Positions 31,311 through 40,031 of a stretch of DNA of 64,000 bases are shown in pieces. The notes beneath the pieces were generated by a model. The model was not told the origin of the DNA, searched no databases, and worked only from the letters and a program-made list of their open reading frames with translations. Numbering within the stretch: the first letter of the stretch is position 1; each line of letters begins with the position of its first letter. Made by a program: the position numbers and the translations under genes. The DNA is from JAHELQ01 sp965603365 (GTDB lineage Bacteria; Acidobacteriota; Aminicenantia; UBA2199). The DNA lies in contig CBFDCR010000010.1 in NCBI GenBank assembly GCA_965603365.1, positions 1 to 64,000 of the forward strand, written 5' to 3'.

Positions 31311-32918
31311 ATGAGACTTGAAACACCGCAGTGCAACGATCAGGAGCCAAAAATTACAGGTTCATTCAGAGATGGACTCTTCGGTAATTTACCGGTCGAA
31401 TTGTTTCGCAGCAAACGGGGCTATTACGCTTTCGATGCCCATAACGTGCGCATGGTGACCGTAGACCGGGTGAGTTACGATATTTTGCGGATCTTGCGGG
31501 AGCGTGAGGCAGGGGTAGATGAGATCGTACGCCTTCTTGACCACCATCCTGCCAAACAGGTTCGAGAGGCGTTTGAGGAATTGATGGCTGTACAGGACGA
31601 AGGCTTTCTTCGTCGAGGCAGTTTTCGTCGCACCCCCCGCTTTGGCAAAACGGATATCCGCATGAAGCAGCGCCTTACCGAGGAGATGGCAGGGTTAACC
31701 ATATCAATAACCGGCAAGTGCAATCTGGCCTGTTCCTACTGCATCTATGGCGGGAACTACGACGCCCAGCGGCAGCTTTGCGGTGCCAGCATGAGTTGGG
31801 AGACCTTGAAAAATGCCATGATCTTCCTGGCCGATAATTCACGCCGTTCCGAAAGCGTACAGGTGGATTTTTTTGGCGGTGAACCGCTTCTTGAACACCG
31901 GCTCATCAAACGGGCGGTGGAGTTCCTGAAATCCCGTATTGGAACAAGAGAGACAAGAGTGGACGTTACTGTGGCGTCAAACGGCACCATATTAAACGAC
32001 CGCATCCTGGAGTTTCTTGTCAAGCATAAAGTCTACCTCCAGTTCAGTATTGACGGCAGCCAGGAACAGCACGATCGCTACAGGATCTTCAAGGCGAATC
32101 GCCGGGGTAGTTTCAAAAAGATCATGGAGAACCTGAAGAAAATCCACATCTTCGATCCGGAGTACTATCGCTCCTATATTCGCATCAAATCGGTTCAGAC
32201 ATCCGATCAAGACAACAGCCATGACGATGCGTTCTGGCAGCATCCCCTCGTCAAACCGGTGGTGGAGGAAAAACACTTATCGGTCCTGCAGCTCAGGCCA
32301 GACTTTAACATCGAAAAAGATGGTGACTATTTTGACAGACTTGCCCGCATCGGGGAGCGATCACTGGCGCTGCGTAATGTTGAGACCCTGGATGATGTGC
32401 GCCAGGCTTTCCCACAAAAAGAGTGGCAATTTTTCTACTCTACTATCGCCAGATTCTTTAATGTTCAGGCGACCTACAATCTCTACAAGCGTGATAAGGC
32501 CGAAGTTCCCTTTACCAAGGGATGCTTATACGGATATAAAGAAGGGAATGTAGAACCCTCGGGCAAGATAACCATTTGTCATCTGGCCACCAATTGGGTC
32601 ATCGGCGACGTTAATGAAGGGCGCTGGTATTTCGACAGGATTCGCAAATACGACCAACGTGTCCACAGTTGGCGTCCCTGCTCCGGTTGTTTTGCTCAAC
32701 GTTTTTGTGATCTTTGTCCTGAAAAAATCGACGGTACAGAGGAAAATTATATAGAAAGCCGCAGCCGTTTTTGCGAGTTTCAGAGGGAAAACTACCGGGC
32801 TATATTCTCTTACGCGCTGGCGTTGTGTGAGGCGAATCCCGGGCTTTGGGACGAAGTGGATCGTTTAATCGAAGTGGGTTATCGCCGCGAGGAGAAAAAA
32901 AACAAGAAGGCTGCCTGA
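31311..32918 (+). CDS. RiPP maturase: PqqD-like/RRE domain plus radical SAM/SPASM
   Basis: The 535-residue protein has an N-terminal winged-helix-like segment (about 35-105: FDAHNVRMVTVDRVSYDILR then VREAFEELMAVQDEGFL) resembling PqqD-type leader-binding domains. The radical SAM motif is GKCNLACSYC (Cys137, 141, 144), with the GGE motif FFGGEPLLE. The C-terminal SPASM region has CxG-type cysteines in KGCLYGY and GKITICH, then PCSGCFAQRFCDLC and a final FCEF, enough for two extra clusters. Such enzymes form thioether, C-C or other cross-links in peptides. It lies behind the precursors and an attenuator, with a strong AGGAGG site. Confidence 0.88.
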   Translation: MRLETPQCNDQEPKITGSFRDGLFGNLPVELFRSKRGYYAFDAHNVRMVTVDRVSYDILRILREREAGVDEIVRLLDHHPAKQVREAFEELMAVQDEGFLRRGSFRRTPRFGKTDIRMKQRLTEEMAGLTISITGKCNLACSYCIYGGNYDAQRQLCGASMSWETLKNAMIFLADNSRRSESVQVDFFGGEPLLEHRLIKRAVEFLKSRIGTRETRVDVTVASNGTILNDRILEFLVKHKVYLQFSIDGSQEQHDRYRIFKANRRGSFKKIMENLKKIHIFDPEYYRSYIRIKSVQTSDQDNSHDDAFWQHPLVKPVVEEKHLSVLQLRPDFNIEKDGDYFDRLARIGERSLALRNVETLDDVRQAFPQKEWQFFYSTIARFFNVQATYNLYKRDKAEVPFTKGCLYGYKEGNVEPSGKITICHLATNWVIGDVNEGRWYFDRIRKYDQRVHSWRPCSGCFAQRFCDLCPEKIDGTEENYIESRSRFCEFQRENYRAIFSYALALCEANPGLWDEVDRLIEVGYRREEKKNKKAA

Positions 32919-32963
32919 CAGAATAGTTGGAGACAGATATAGTAGAGAGCCAGGAGCTGAAGG

Positions 32964-34085
32964 ATGAAAAAGCTGTATTTTATAGTCGTTTTATCGGGTC
33001 TTTTATATTTTTGTGGTTCTCAGGCAAAGAATATAGATAAACCCACTCAGGGTGAATGGGATTTTAAATTGAAAAAAGCCTGGGAAATCGGGCAAATAGG
33101 CGAAGATGTTCTGGTTGGGATTCGGGGGATTGGCGTAAATAAAGAGGGAAATCTTTTTTTATGGGACAGCCGGCAATCTACAGTATTCGTATGTAATTCC
33201 CAGGGCCAGTTATTATACCACTTTGGAAGTAGAGGAGAGGGACCGGGTGAAGTACTGGATAAATGGGCGACTCGCCTGTTTCTTACCGATAAGCATATCA
33301 TTCTTCATGAAGTAAACACCGGCAGAATTCACTACTTTTCAGACAATGGAGAGTTCGAGAAAACCGAAAAAATATTAAAATTGAAATATGCCCGAGCCTT
33401 AAAAACATTTATTGATCCCGACCGGTTTTTGTTTTTTTTAGCTGAAGAACCTTCGGATAAACATGAAAATATCCTTGGCATTTATGACCTGTCAACTAAA
33501 AATTATGAAGTAATAACCAGAATGCCTGGAAACAAACCTCTGTCTGTAAATGATGAAAAAGCGGGAAATATAACTTTGCATGACCATGATGTTGCTGCTG
33601 CTGTAATATGTGCTCAATTTGAGAAAAAAAAAATATTTTATGGAAGAAATGATGAATATGTCATAACGGGAGTAGATTTAAAAATTAAAAAAACTATCTC
33701 CTTCTCCATAACCGGAAGAAAAGGTAGAAAAATTAGCGAAAAAACAAAAAATAAAAGATTTAGAAATTTGCCTATAAATAAACAATTATTAAAGCTGCTA
33801 ATTAAAAAGTGTCCGGATAGAACAAGATTCTTTAACCGGATATTCATTGAAAAGACGGGATTAATATATGTATTTGTGCCCGATTGGGAAAAGACAAACT
33901 CTCTTGAAATAGATATATTTTCTCCAGAAGGAAAATATCTTTATCATTCAATAATCCGGATACCGGATGAATATAACAAAATTCGCAACCTTACTTTTAA
34001 TTATAAAGATCTTTACTTTACCGCCGAAGATCAAAACGGCGAGATTAAATTAGTAAAATTTAATATTACCTCTCCAACAATATAA
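32964..34085 (+). CDS. six-bladed beta-propeller (NHL-like) exported protein
   Basis: The 373-residue protein has an N-terminal export signal ending LLYFCGSQA, a possible lipobox with Cys17. Repeating propeller strands follow: GIRGIGVNKEGNLFLWDS, FVCNSQGQLLYHFGSRGEGP-type GxGPGE segments, IFSPEGKYLYH, and a final strand LYFTAEDQNGEIKLVKFN. It matches the 6-bladed beta-propeller family often found in multiple copies in related genomes. The gene is more AT-rich than its neighbours, which hints at separate origin. It follows the maturase by 45 bases. Whether it serves the RiPP or is a passenger is unknown. Confidence 0.7.
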   Translation: MKKLYFIVVLSGLLYFCGSQAKNIDKPTQGEWDFKLKKAWEIGQIGEDVLVGIRGIGVNKEGNLFLWDSRQSTVFVCNSQGQLLYHFGSRGEGPGEVLDKWATRLFLTDKHIILHEVNTGRIHYFSDNGEFEKTEKILKLKYARALKTFIDPDRFLFFLAEEPSDKHENILGIYDLSTKNYEVITRMPGNKPLSVNDEKAGNITLHDHDVAAAVICAQFEKKKIFYGRNDEYVITGVDLKIKKTISFSITGRKGRKISEKTKNKRFRNLPINKQLLKLLIKKCPDRTRFFNRIFIEKTGLIYVFVPDWEKTNSLEIDIFSPEGKYLYHSIIRIPDEYNKIRNLTFNYKDLYFTAEDQNGEIKLVKFNITSPTI

Positions 34086-34138
34086 CAACGACCGAACCGT
34101 CCGGCAATATGATCTCCATACTTTTTGCCTGATTTTCA

Positions 34139-34167
34139 TTGACAATAACATCTTCTATCACTATAAT
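34139..34167 (+). promoter_or_regulatory. consensus sigma-70 promoter of the radical SAM operon
   Basis: TTGACA (34139-34144), 17 bases, TATAAT (34162-34167): a perfect match to consensus in both boxes and spacing. The operon's first start codon is at 34338, leaving a leader of about 165 bases. Confidence 0.65.
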
Positions 34168-34337
34168 TGGTTCATGGATGCAAAACGATTTTTCTATTCA
34201 GCATCTAAAATAACTACACATGTTCCATGATCGACCTGATGAAGACGGATTGTGCGGCAGAGTAGTAGATGCAGAAAAATATTTCGAACATTATAAAGGT
34301 ACTTAAAAATGAAATGTAAAAAAGGGAGGAACAAAAA

Positions 34338-35855
34338 ATGGGCAGAGCAGTACGTGAGGGATTGCCATTTGGCAAAGAGACACCTATTGAGGTAATCGAG
34401 AAGATTGGAAAGGACGGCCTCTCAGGTGGAGTATCGGATGTGTGTTTGTTTCCAACATACAAATGCGACCTGAATTGCTACATGTGCCATGTGCAGCACA
34501 CCAGGGGCAAGGACGATCCATACTTGTCCCCGGGGCAGCTAAAAGAGGTATTTGACGATGTGAAGGTAACTACGATGTTCCATCTAGGCGGCGAGCCGTT
34601 CGTAAGGCCCGAAATGATGGAAATTCTCAAATACTTCGATTCCAGGAGGACGAACCAGATCATTTCCACTAATGGTACCAATGTGACCGAGACAATGGCT
34701 GAGGAATTAGCCAGGTTGAAACATCTGGTATGTGTCCAGGTCTCCTTGAACGGAACGGGGGAAAATGACAATATCATAAGAGGGTCTTCAAAGGCCTTTG
34801 AAACGACAGTTGAAGGTATCAAAATCCTTAAAAAGGCAGGTCTTCAAACGTGGATCCACAGCGTGGTCCTGAACGAAAATATCGACGATCTGGCAAACAT
34901 TGTAAGGCTCGGTGGAGAACTGGGGGTTGGCATGGTCAATTTCCTTTTCGGCCAGATGATGTCGGCAGAAGAGGCAAAGAAAACAAAGGATGTCATCAGG
35001 AAGTGGATAGGCGAAGAGGTGGATATAGGGGGATACATTGGGGAAATCGCTTATTCGAAGGAGCAATTGATCAACAGCGTAAATGCGGCAAAAGAGGAAG
35101 GAAAGAGGCTCGGCCTTCAGGTCATGTTCTTTCCCCGTGTGTTTGGAGATAAACCGGAGATTTATTGGGATGGTACATTGCTGGAGCAAGAAAGGCCCAT
35201 ATGCCAGATGACCCTCATGCCGCCCCTTACCCCCATTGTGGGACCCGAAGGAGATGTTTACGGGTGCTGTATAGTAAACAAGAGCTTTGGAAATGTAAAG
35301 GAGCAATCATTAGAAGAGATATGGGATTCGCCCACACTTCGGGCATTCAGGCGGGGCCTTATCAATGACAAACTAATGCCCGTCTGTAAACGCTGTCCCA
35401 GCGGTGACATCATCGACCTCTCCGCCCCCAGGAGGCAATTATTTGCCGACCTTGCCGCCTGGGAGGCATACCTGGAACGCCTGACCAGAGCACTCAATGA
35501 CCTACCCGAGCTTTCACCTGTCTTGAATAATATTGCCCCGGTGAGGTTCCAATACGAAATTAGCGATCGCCCCGAATATAACTACTGGCACGTTTTTGAG
35601 AAGGACGAGGTTCGCCTGGGGTTGGGAATAAATAGAGAGGATAATATTCCCAGGCTCATCCATAAGACCGACTTTGATACCCTCAATAAAGTGAATGCAG
35701 GTGAAATAAACCCTATCCAGGCAACCATGGATGGTACCTATGCCGTAGATGGCGAGATGTCGAAGCTCATGGCCTGCGCCCCGTTAATTCCGCTGACCAT
35801 CAAGGCACATGGCATCGCCATTGCGGATGTTAAAGATACCGACAGGGAGGGATGA
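34338..35855 (+). CDS. radical SAM enzyme with C-terminal SCP2-like domain (copy A)
   Basis: The 505-residue protein opens with a short conserved head (REGLPFGKETPIEVIEKIGK), then the SAM motif YKCDLNCYMC (Cys43, 47, 50) and the GGE motif HLGGEPF. A SPASM-like half-domain has ICQM, GDVYGCCIVN and CKRCPSG. Residues about 395-500 form a separate alpha-beta domain: FQYEISDRPEYNYWHVF, then NAGEINPIQATMDGTY and AVDGEMSKLMACAPL. This resembles SCP2 sterol-carrier domains, which bind lipids or other hydrophobic ligands. The fusion suggests a hydrophobic substrate or product. It is the first gene of a three-gene radical SAM operon. Confidence 0.8.
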   Translation: MGRAVREGLPFGKETPIEVIEKIGKDGLSGGVSDVCLFPTYKCDLNCYMCHVQHTRGKDDPYLSPGQLKEVFDDVKVTTMFHLGGEPFVRPEMMEILKYFDSRRTNQIISTNGTNVTETMAEELARLKHLVCVQVSLNGTGENDNIIRGSSKAFETTVEGIKILKKAGLQTWIHSVVLNENIDDLANIVRLGGELGVGMVNFLFGQMMSAEEAKKTKDVIRKWIGEEVDIGGYIGEIAYSKEQLINSVNAAKEEGKRLGLQVMFFPRVFGDKPEIYWDGTLLEQERPICQMTLMPPLTPIVGPEGDVYGCCIVNKSFGNVKEQSLEEIWDSPTLRAFRRGLINDKLMPVCKRCPSGDIIDLSAPRRQLFADLAAWEAYLERLTRALNDLPELSPVLNNIAPVRFQYEISDRPEYNYWHVFEKDEVRLGLGINREDNIPRLIHKTDFDTLNKVNAGEINPIQATMDGTYAVDGEMSKLMACAPLIPLTIKAHGIAIADVKDTDREG

Positions 35856-35858
35856 ATA

Positions 35859-37376
35859 ATGGTAGTAGAGAAAATAGGCTGCGGTGTGAGCAGGCGCGAA
35901 GGGATGCCCCTGGGCAAGGATACGCCGCTAGAGGTCATTCAAAAGATCGGGGCAAGCGGACTTTCCGGTGGAATTCACGATGTTTGCTATTACCCGACCT
36001 TCAAGTGCGACTTGAATTGTTACATGTGCCTTGTAAAGCACAGGAAGGATAATATTGTCACTCCTATGTCCTCAGAGCAGGCGAAGACTGCCTTTAGGGA
36101 TGTTAAAACCTTATTCTATCTAGGAGGAGAGCCCTTCACGTGCGGCAATACCCTGGAATTAATGAAACACTTCGACGATAATGGAATAAACCAGATCATC
36201 TCCACAAACGGAATCCACATCACCCAATCCACGGCAGAGAAGCTGGCGGAACTGAAAAAGCTGGTTGTCATACAGGTCTCATTGAATGGCTCGGGCGAAA
36301 ATGATAACGGCATAAGAGGATGGTCACAGGCATTTGAAACAACGGTAGATGGCATCAAGGTTCTCACTAATGCCGGCTTACCCGTATGGATTCACTGCGT
36401 GATATTGAACGAAAACATAGACGATCTTGTTAATGTTGTCAAACTGGGTGTGGAGTTGGGGGTTGACGCGGTTAATTTCATCTTTGCCCATGTGACGACC
36501 CCCGAAGAGATCCAGGCCACGAAAGAACTATTGAAGGAATGGACCGGCCAAGATGTGGAGGTGAATGGTTACGTTGGGGAATTGTCATATTCGGAAGAGC
36601 AATTGGTAAACAGCATCAATGCCGTAAAGGAAGAGGGAAGAAAAAATGGCATCCAGATCATGTTTTTTTCAAAATTGTTCGGGGACAGACCCGAACTCTA
36701 CTGGCAGGGAAAATTACTGGAGCAAGAAAACCCCATTTGCCAATTAACCCTGATGCCACCGCTTACTCCGGCCATCGGACCCGATGGTGACGTTTTTTTA
36801 TGTCCCTACATCGAAAAGAGTTTCGGTAACGTGAACACAGCTACCCTGGAGGACATCTGGGACTCGGAACAACTTCAAGCCATCCGCAGGGGAATGATCA
36901 ACGGTAAGATGTTGCCCATTTGCAGACGCTGCCCTTGCAGCGATGAGATCAATACGCCCACATCTGGAGAACAAGGGGCCGTGAACAAAGCCCTCTGGGA
37001 AACTTATTTAAAGAACTTAACCAAAGCGCTCAATGATCTCCCGGAGGTTCGACCTATTTTAGAAAATCTCGCCTATGCCCCCGTGGTCTTCCAATACCAC
37101 ATCACCAATCGCCCCGAATTTAACTACTGGCATGCCTTTAGAAAGGATGGTATCTACCTGGGTATGGGTGAGAACGAGGAAGAAGATGTCACAAAGCTCA
37201 TCCACTCCACCGACCTTGATACCCTGAGAAAGGTAAATTCAGGGGAAGCAAATCCCGTGCAAGCGACCATGGCAGGAACCTACTCCGTGGATGGTGACAT
37301 GACGATCCTCATGTCCTGTTCGCCGTTACTACCGTTAACGGTAACAGCACACGCTATTACTGCCAGGCAAGATTAA
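35859..37376 (+). CDS. radical SAM enzyme with C-terminal SCP2-like domain (copy B)
   Basis: This paralogue has exactly the length and layout of copy A, three bases upstream. SAM motif: FKCDLNCYMC (Cys50, 54, 57). GGE: YLGGEPF. SPASM-type cysteines lie in NPICQLTLMP, GDVFLCPYIE and CRRCPCSDE. SCP2-like end: FQYHITNRPEFNYWHAF, then NSGEANPVQATMAGTYSVDG. Identity to copy A is high along the whole chain, so they arose by tandem duplication. The cysteine patterns in the SPASM region differ slightly (GCC versus LCP), so the copies may act on different positions or substrates. Confidence 0.8.
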   Translation: MVVEKIGCGVSRREGMPLGKDTPLEVIQKIGASGLSGGIHDVCYYPTFKCDLNCYMCLVKHRKDNIVTPMSSEQAKTAFRDVKTLFYLGGEPFTCGNTLELMKHFDDNGINQIISTNGIHITQSTAEKLAELKKLVVIQVSLNGSGENDNGIRGWSQAFETTVDGIKVLTNAGLPVWIHCVILNENIDDLVNVVKLGVELGVDAVNFIFAHVTTPEEIQATKELLKEWTGQDVEVNGYVGELSYSEEQLVNSINAVKEEGRKNGIQIMFFSKLFGDRPELYWQGKLLEQENPICQLTLMPPLTPAIGPDGDVFLCPYIEKSFGNVNTATLEDIWDSEQLQAIRRGMINGKMLPICRRCPCSDEINTPTSGEQGAVNKALWETYLKNLTKALNDLPEVRPILENLAYAPVVFQYHITNRPEFNYWHAFRKDGIYLGMGENEEEDVTKLIHSTDLDTLRKVNSGEANPVQATMAGTYSVDGDMTILMSCSPLLPLTVTAHAITARQD

Positions 37377-37398
37377 ATGTAAAAGGAGGCATTTGAGA

Positions 37399-38757
37399 AT
37401 GGATTGGGAAGCCGAGGTTGGAGAGATATTTAAAAAACTTGTTGCCCAGGTTCCGGACCAGTTCCGTCCCATGGTGGAGCCGCTGCTGCACGACACTGCA
37501 GAGAAAAAATGCGTCGAGAGGAACGCCGGCGTGGTCAATAATGACGACCTGATAACCGCTCTGTTCGATATTACCCCCGAGCCCTTCAAGGCCCAGGCCA
37601 TAGACAACTGCAAGGCCATCGGCATTGACCCGCAGAGATATATAGAGCTCAAAGAGGTACAGGAACAGTATAAATTAAGCTGGGAGAAGTTCGGCAAGGC
37701 GTTTCACCCTGGCAACAAGCACTTCGCCATGTACATTACGGACAGGTGCAACCAGAAATGCCTCCACTGTGCCGCAGATTCCGAAGAGCATCGGGAGGAG
37801 CTTTCCACCGACCGGTGGATACAGATCGTGGAGAACCTCGAATTCGGCCTTCGTAAGGAGGGGAGGCGCGGGGTCTACATATGGTTCGGCGGGGAGCCCA
37901 CCTGCCGCCAGGACCTACCCGAGCTGATCAAGTACTGCGGCGATAAAGGATACCACCAGGCCTTGATCACCAATGGTATACTTTTCGACGAGGACCTGGC
38001 AAAGTTCTGTGCCGACAACGGTATGGGCCACCTGTTCGTCAGCTTCGACAGCGCAGACCCTGAAAAGAACGACAGGATCAGGGGCGCAGCCCATTCACTC
38101 GAGTATGCCAGAAAGGCAGTGGAAAACGCCCTCAAGTACGGGATATTCGCCTGCGGCTCCACCACCGTAATGAAACAGAACATCGATGAACTGGAGGATA
38201 TAAAGAAGATGGCCGAGGCGTGGGGGGCTGCCCCCTATTTCAGGGCGGTGGTGAAGCAGAAGAAGGCGGCCGAGAACTGGGACGAGATCGGGCTTTCTAC
38301 CGAGGAATACAAGACGCTGTACGATTTCAAGTACACACATGTCATCGATGCCATAAGGGAGGGGAAGGGTGAGGCCCTGCCCATATACTCCATCTTCGAG
38401 ATGGTGCCCTTTATGGAAAAACCCCTGAATAACAAGGAGCTCACGGCTCTGGAGTGGGGCGTTGGTTGTCAGGCCTGCCGGATATTCAACGGCATCGATG
38501 TCAACGGCGATGTCTTTCCCTGCGGCTATCCCTCCAACCTGATACTGGGCAATGCCCTTACAGACAGCTTTGAAGACATCATGAACTCACAAATCTACAA
38601 GGATATTCGCGATAGAAAACGTAACGGAAAATGCGCTGGATGCCACCACCTCGATCTCTGCGGTGGGGGGTGCAGGGTACATGCAGAATGCGATACCGGC
38701 GACTTTTTCGCCTCCTTTTCATATTGCTGGCACCAAAACGACCACCACCATGCTTAA
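37399..38757 (+). CDS. radical SAM/SPASM protein with N-terminal helical domain
   Basis: I use ATG 37399, nine bases after AGGAGG (a TTG at 37393 is too close). Of 452 residues, about 1-85 form a helical domain (FRPMVEPLLHDTAEKKCVER, then NNDDLITALFDITPEPFKAQ). It recalls the PCP_red domain of protochlorophyllide reductase-like proteins, a tentative match. The SAM motif is ITDRCNQKCLHC (Cys117, 121, 124), followed by WFGGEPT. The C-terminal SPASM domain has GCQAC, GDVFPCGYP, CAGCHHLDLCGGGC and a final YCW. The last codons overlap the convergent peptidase gene by four bases. It probably works in the same pathway as the two SCP2 fusions. Confidence 0.82.
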   Translation: MDWEAEVGEIFKKLVAQVPDQFRPMVEPLLHDTAEKKCVERNAGVVNNDDLITALFDITPEPFKAQAIDNCKAIGIDPQRYIELKEVQEQYKLSWEKFGKAFHPGNKHFAMYITDRCNQKCLHCAADSEEHREELSTDRWIQIVENLEFGLRKEGRRGVYIWFGGEPTCRQDLPELIKYCGDKGYHQALITNGILFDEDLAKFCADNGMGHLFVSFDSADPEKNDRIRGAAHSLEYARKAVENALKYGIFACGSTTVMKQNIDELEDIKKMAEAWGAAPYFRAVVKQKKAAENWDEIGLSTEEYKTLYDFKYTHVIDAIREGKGEALPIYSIFEMVPFMEKPLNNKELTALEWGVGCQACRIFNGIDVNGDVFPCGYPSNLILGNALTDSFEDIMNSQIYKDIRDRKRNGKCAGCHHLDLCGGGCRVHAECDTGDFFASFSYCWHQNDHHHA

Positions 38758-40001
38758 CGGCCGTAGAGTTGGGGGATGATCTCCTGCCTGGTGTATACTT
38801 TTCCCTTCAGGTCCACGTAGACCACCTGGTCTGTGGTCTCCACTCGCCAGAAGGGGTAGGCCCGGCTGTAGGTGAGGTTACAGGGGGTAAAGACCATGGT
38901 GGCCCTGATCTCGCTCGTTACGTCCCGGCTCTCCAGTTTCAAGAATCCTGAAGCCGCCTTGATCGCCTCATCTTTCGGGAGATATTCGACGGGGCGGCCA
39001 AAAGAGGCGACCTCCTCAAAATCCCCGGTAGAGCCGTTAATGATCACACTGATGCTGGAGCGATCCTGATCGACCTCGCTGTTTAAGGCAGAAGTAAAAT
39101 TATCGCCCGCTTTGGCATAGGGAATGATGTAGTAGTAGGGAACCCATTCGGCCTCGGCCATTTCAAAGGTGATCTCTTCCCGCACCAGGATCGGCTCCAG
39201 ATTTTGGGTATCTCCGTCGTCCAACGCTGCGTACGACGGGTGTTTGGCAGCCAGATCCAATTGGTCGATATAGTTTTCAGAGTACTGCAGGGCCTCGGCC
39301 TCCGAAAGCTCGGGTGTGCCTCTTCGATCCACCAGATCGGCACTCACCGATCCCTGGATGTCCGGGGGTTCGATAAGGGCCACATATTTGTTGTACCAGG
39401 TGCCCGTGAGGGTGACGGGATTTTGCCACCTGGTATCGTACCAGACCGTGCCGGTCATGGTACTGACCTGGCCGACGCCGATAGGCCAGGGGTCGTGGAT
39501 GGTGATTTCCAACAGTTCGGGGTCGCTGCCCCAGACCGGCTCGATATCGGTCACATAGCCCACCACGTCGACCCAGTGGTAACCGCTGTTGACCAGGGTG
39601 GTAACGGGGTAACTGTTGTAATTCATCCAGAAGAGGATCTGGAACATCAGTTCTTCCCGTACATCGTATGACTTGAGCGACCATATCCCCACCTGGGGTG
39701 GGTTGAGAGTCGGGTCCATCAGGGTGCCCCGCATACCCTCAGGGTCGGTGGCCCAGCCCGGTTCGCCGCTGTTGTAGGTCTGGATGAAGGTCCATAGATA
39801 AGATTGTTCAAAATAGATGGATGGGTAGGGGTCGGGATAACCGTTAAAGATCATCTGGGCACAGGCAGGCCCGCTCCAGATGCTGTTTTCCTGGCCGTAC
39901 AGGGGGATCGTCAATGCCACCTCGTAGTCGGCTAAGAGGGCTGTCTGAAGGCCCAGTAACAGAAAAATGATGCAAAAAACCGTTGAGATTCGTCTTAACA
40001 T
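38754..40001 (-). CDS. secreted C39-like cysteine peptidase
   Basis: The 415-residue protein has a signal peptide (about 1-24, ending ALLAD). A papain-fold C39-like domain follows: SGPACAQMIFNGYPDP with Cys47, NSGYHWVDVVGY with His142 and ITIHDPW with Asp170 form a plausible triad. Tryptophan- and tyrosine-rich strands surround it. The C-terminal half (about 230-415) is a separate domain that I do not recognise. C39 peptidases cut double-glycine leaders, but those are cytoplasmic domains of exporters; this one is exported. It precedes no transporter. Its location against the RiPP-like locus makes a processing role possible but unproven. Confidence 0.7.
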   Translation of the reverse strand: MLRRISTVFCIIFLLLGLQTALLADYEVALTIPLYGQENSIWSGPACAQMIFNGYPDPYPSIYFEQSYLWTFIQTYNSGEPGWATDPEGMRGTLMDPTLNPPQVGIWSLKSYDVREELMFQILFWMNYNSYPVTTLVNSGYHWVDVVGYVTDIEPVWGSDPELLEITIHDPWPIGVGQVSTMTGTVWYDTRWQNPVTLTGTWYNKYVALIEPPDIQGSVSADLVDRRGTPELSEAEALQYSENYIDQLDLAAKHPSYAALDDGDTQNLEPILVREEITFEMAEAEWVPYYYIIPYAKAGDNFTSALNSEVDQDRSSISVIINGSTGDFEEVASFGRPVEYLPKDEAIKAASGFLKLESRDVTSEIRATMVFTPCNLTYSRAYPFWRVETTDQVVYVDLKGKVYTRQEIIPQLYGR

Positions 40002-40031
40002 GCTTGTCCTCCTTTTTTTATTTTTGGCTAT

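Noticed and set aside
32964..34085. Beta-propeller protein as a proven member of the RiPP pathway
   Set aside because: Its base composition differs and the family occurs elsewhere, including a decayed copy, so membership is not supported by sequence alone.
34086..34250. Possible coding fragment on the minus strand (EDVIVNENQAKSMEIILPDG)
   Set aside because: It looks protein-like for about 30 codons but has no start, no clear family and is interrupted by stops; left as intergenic with the promoter.
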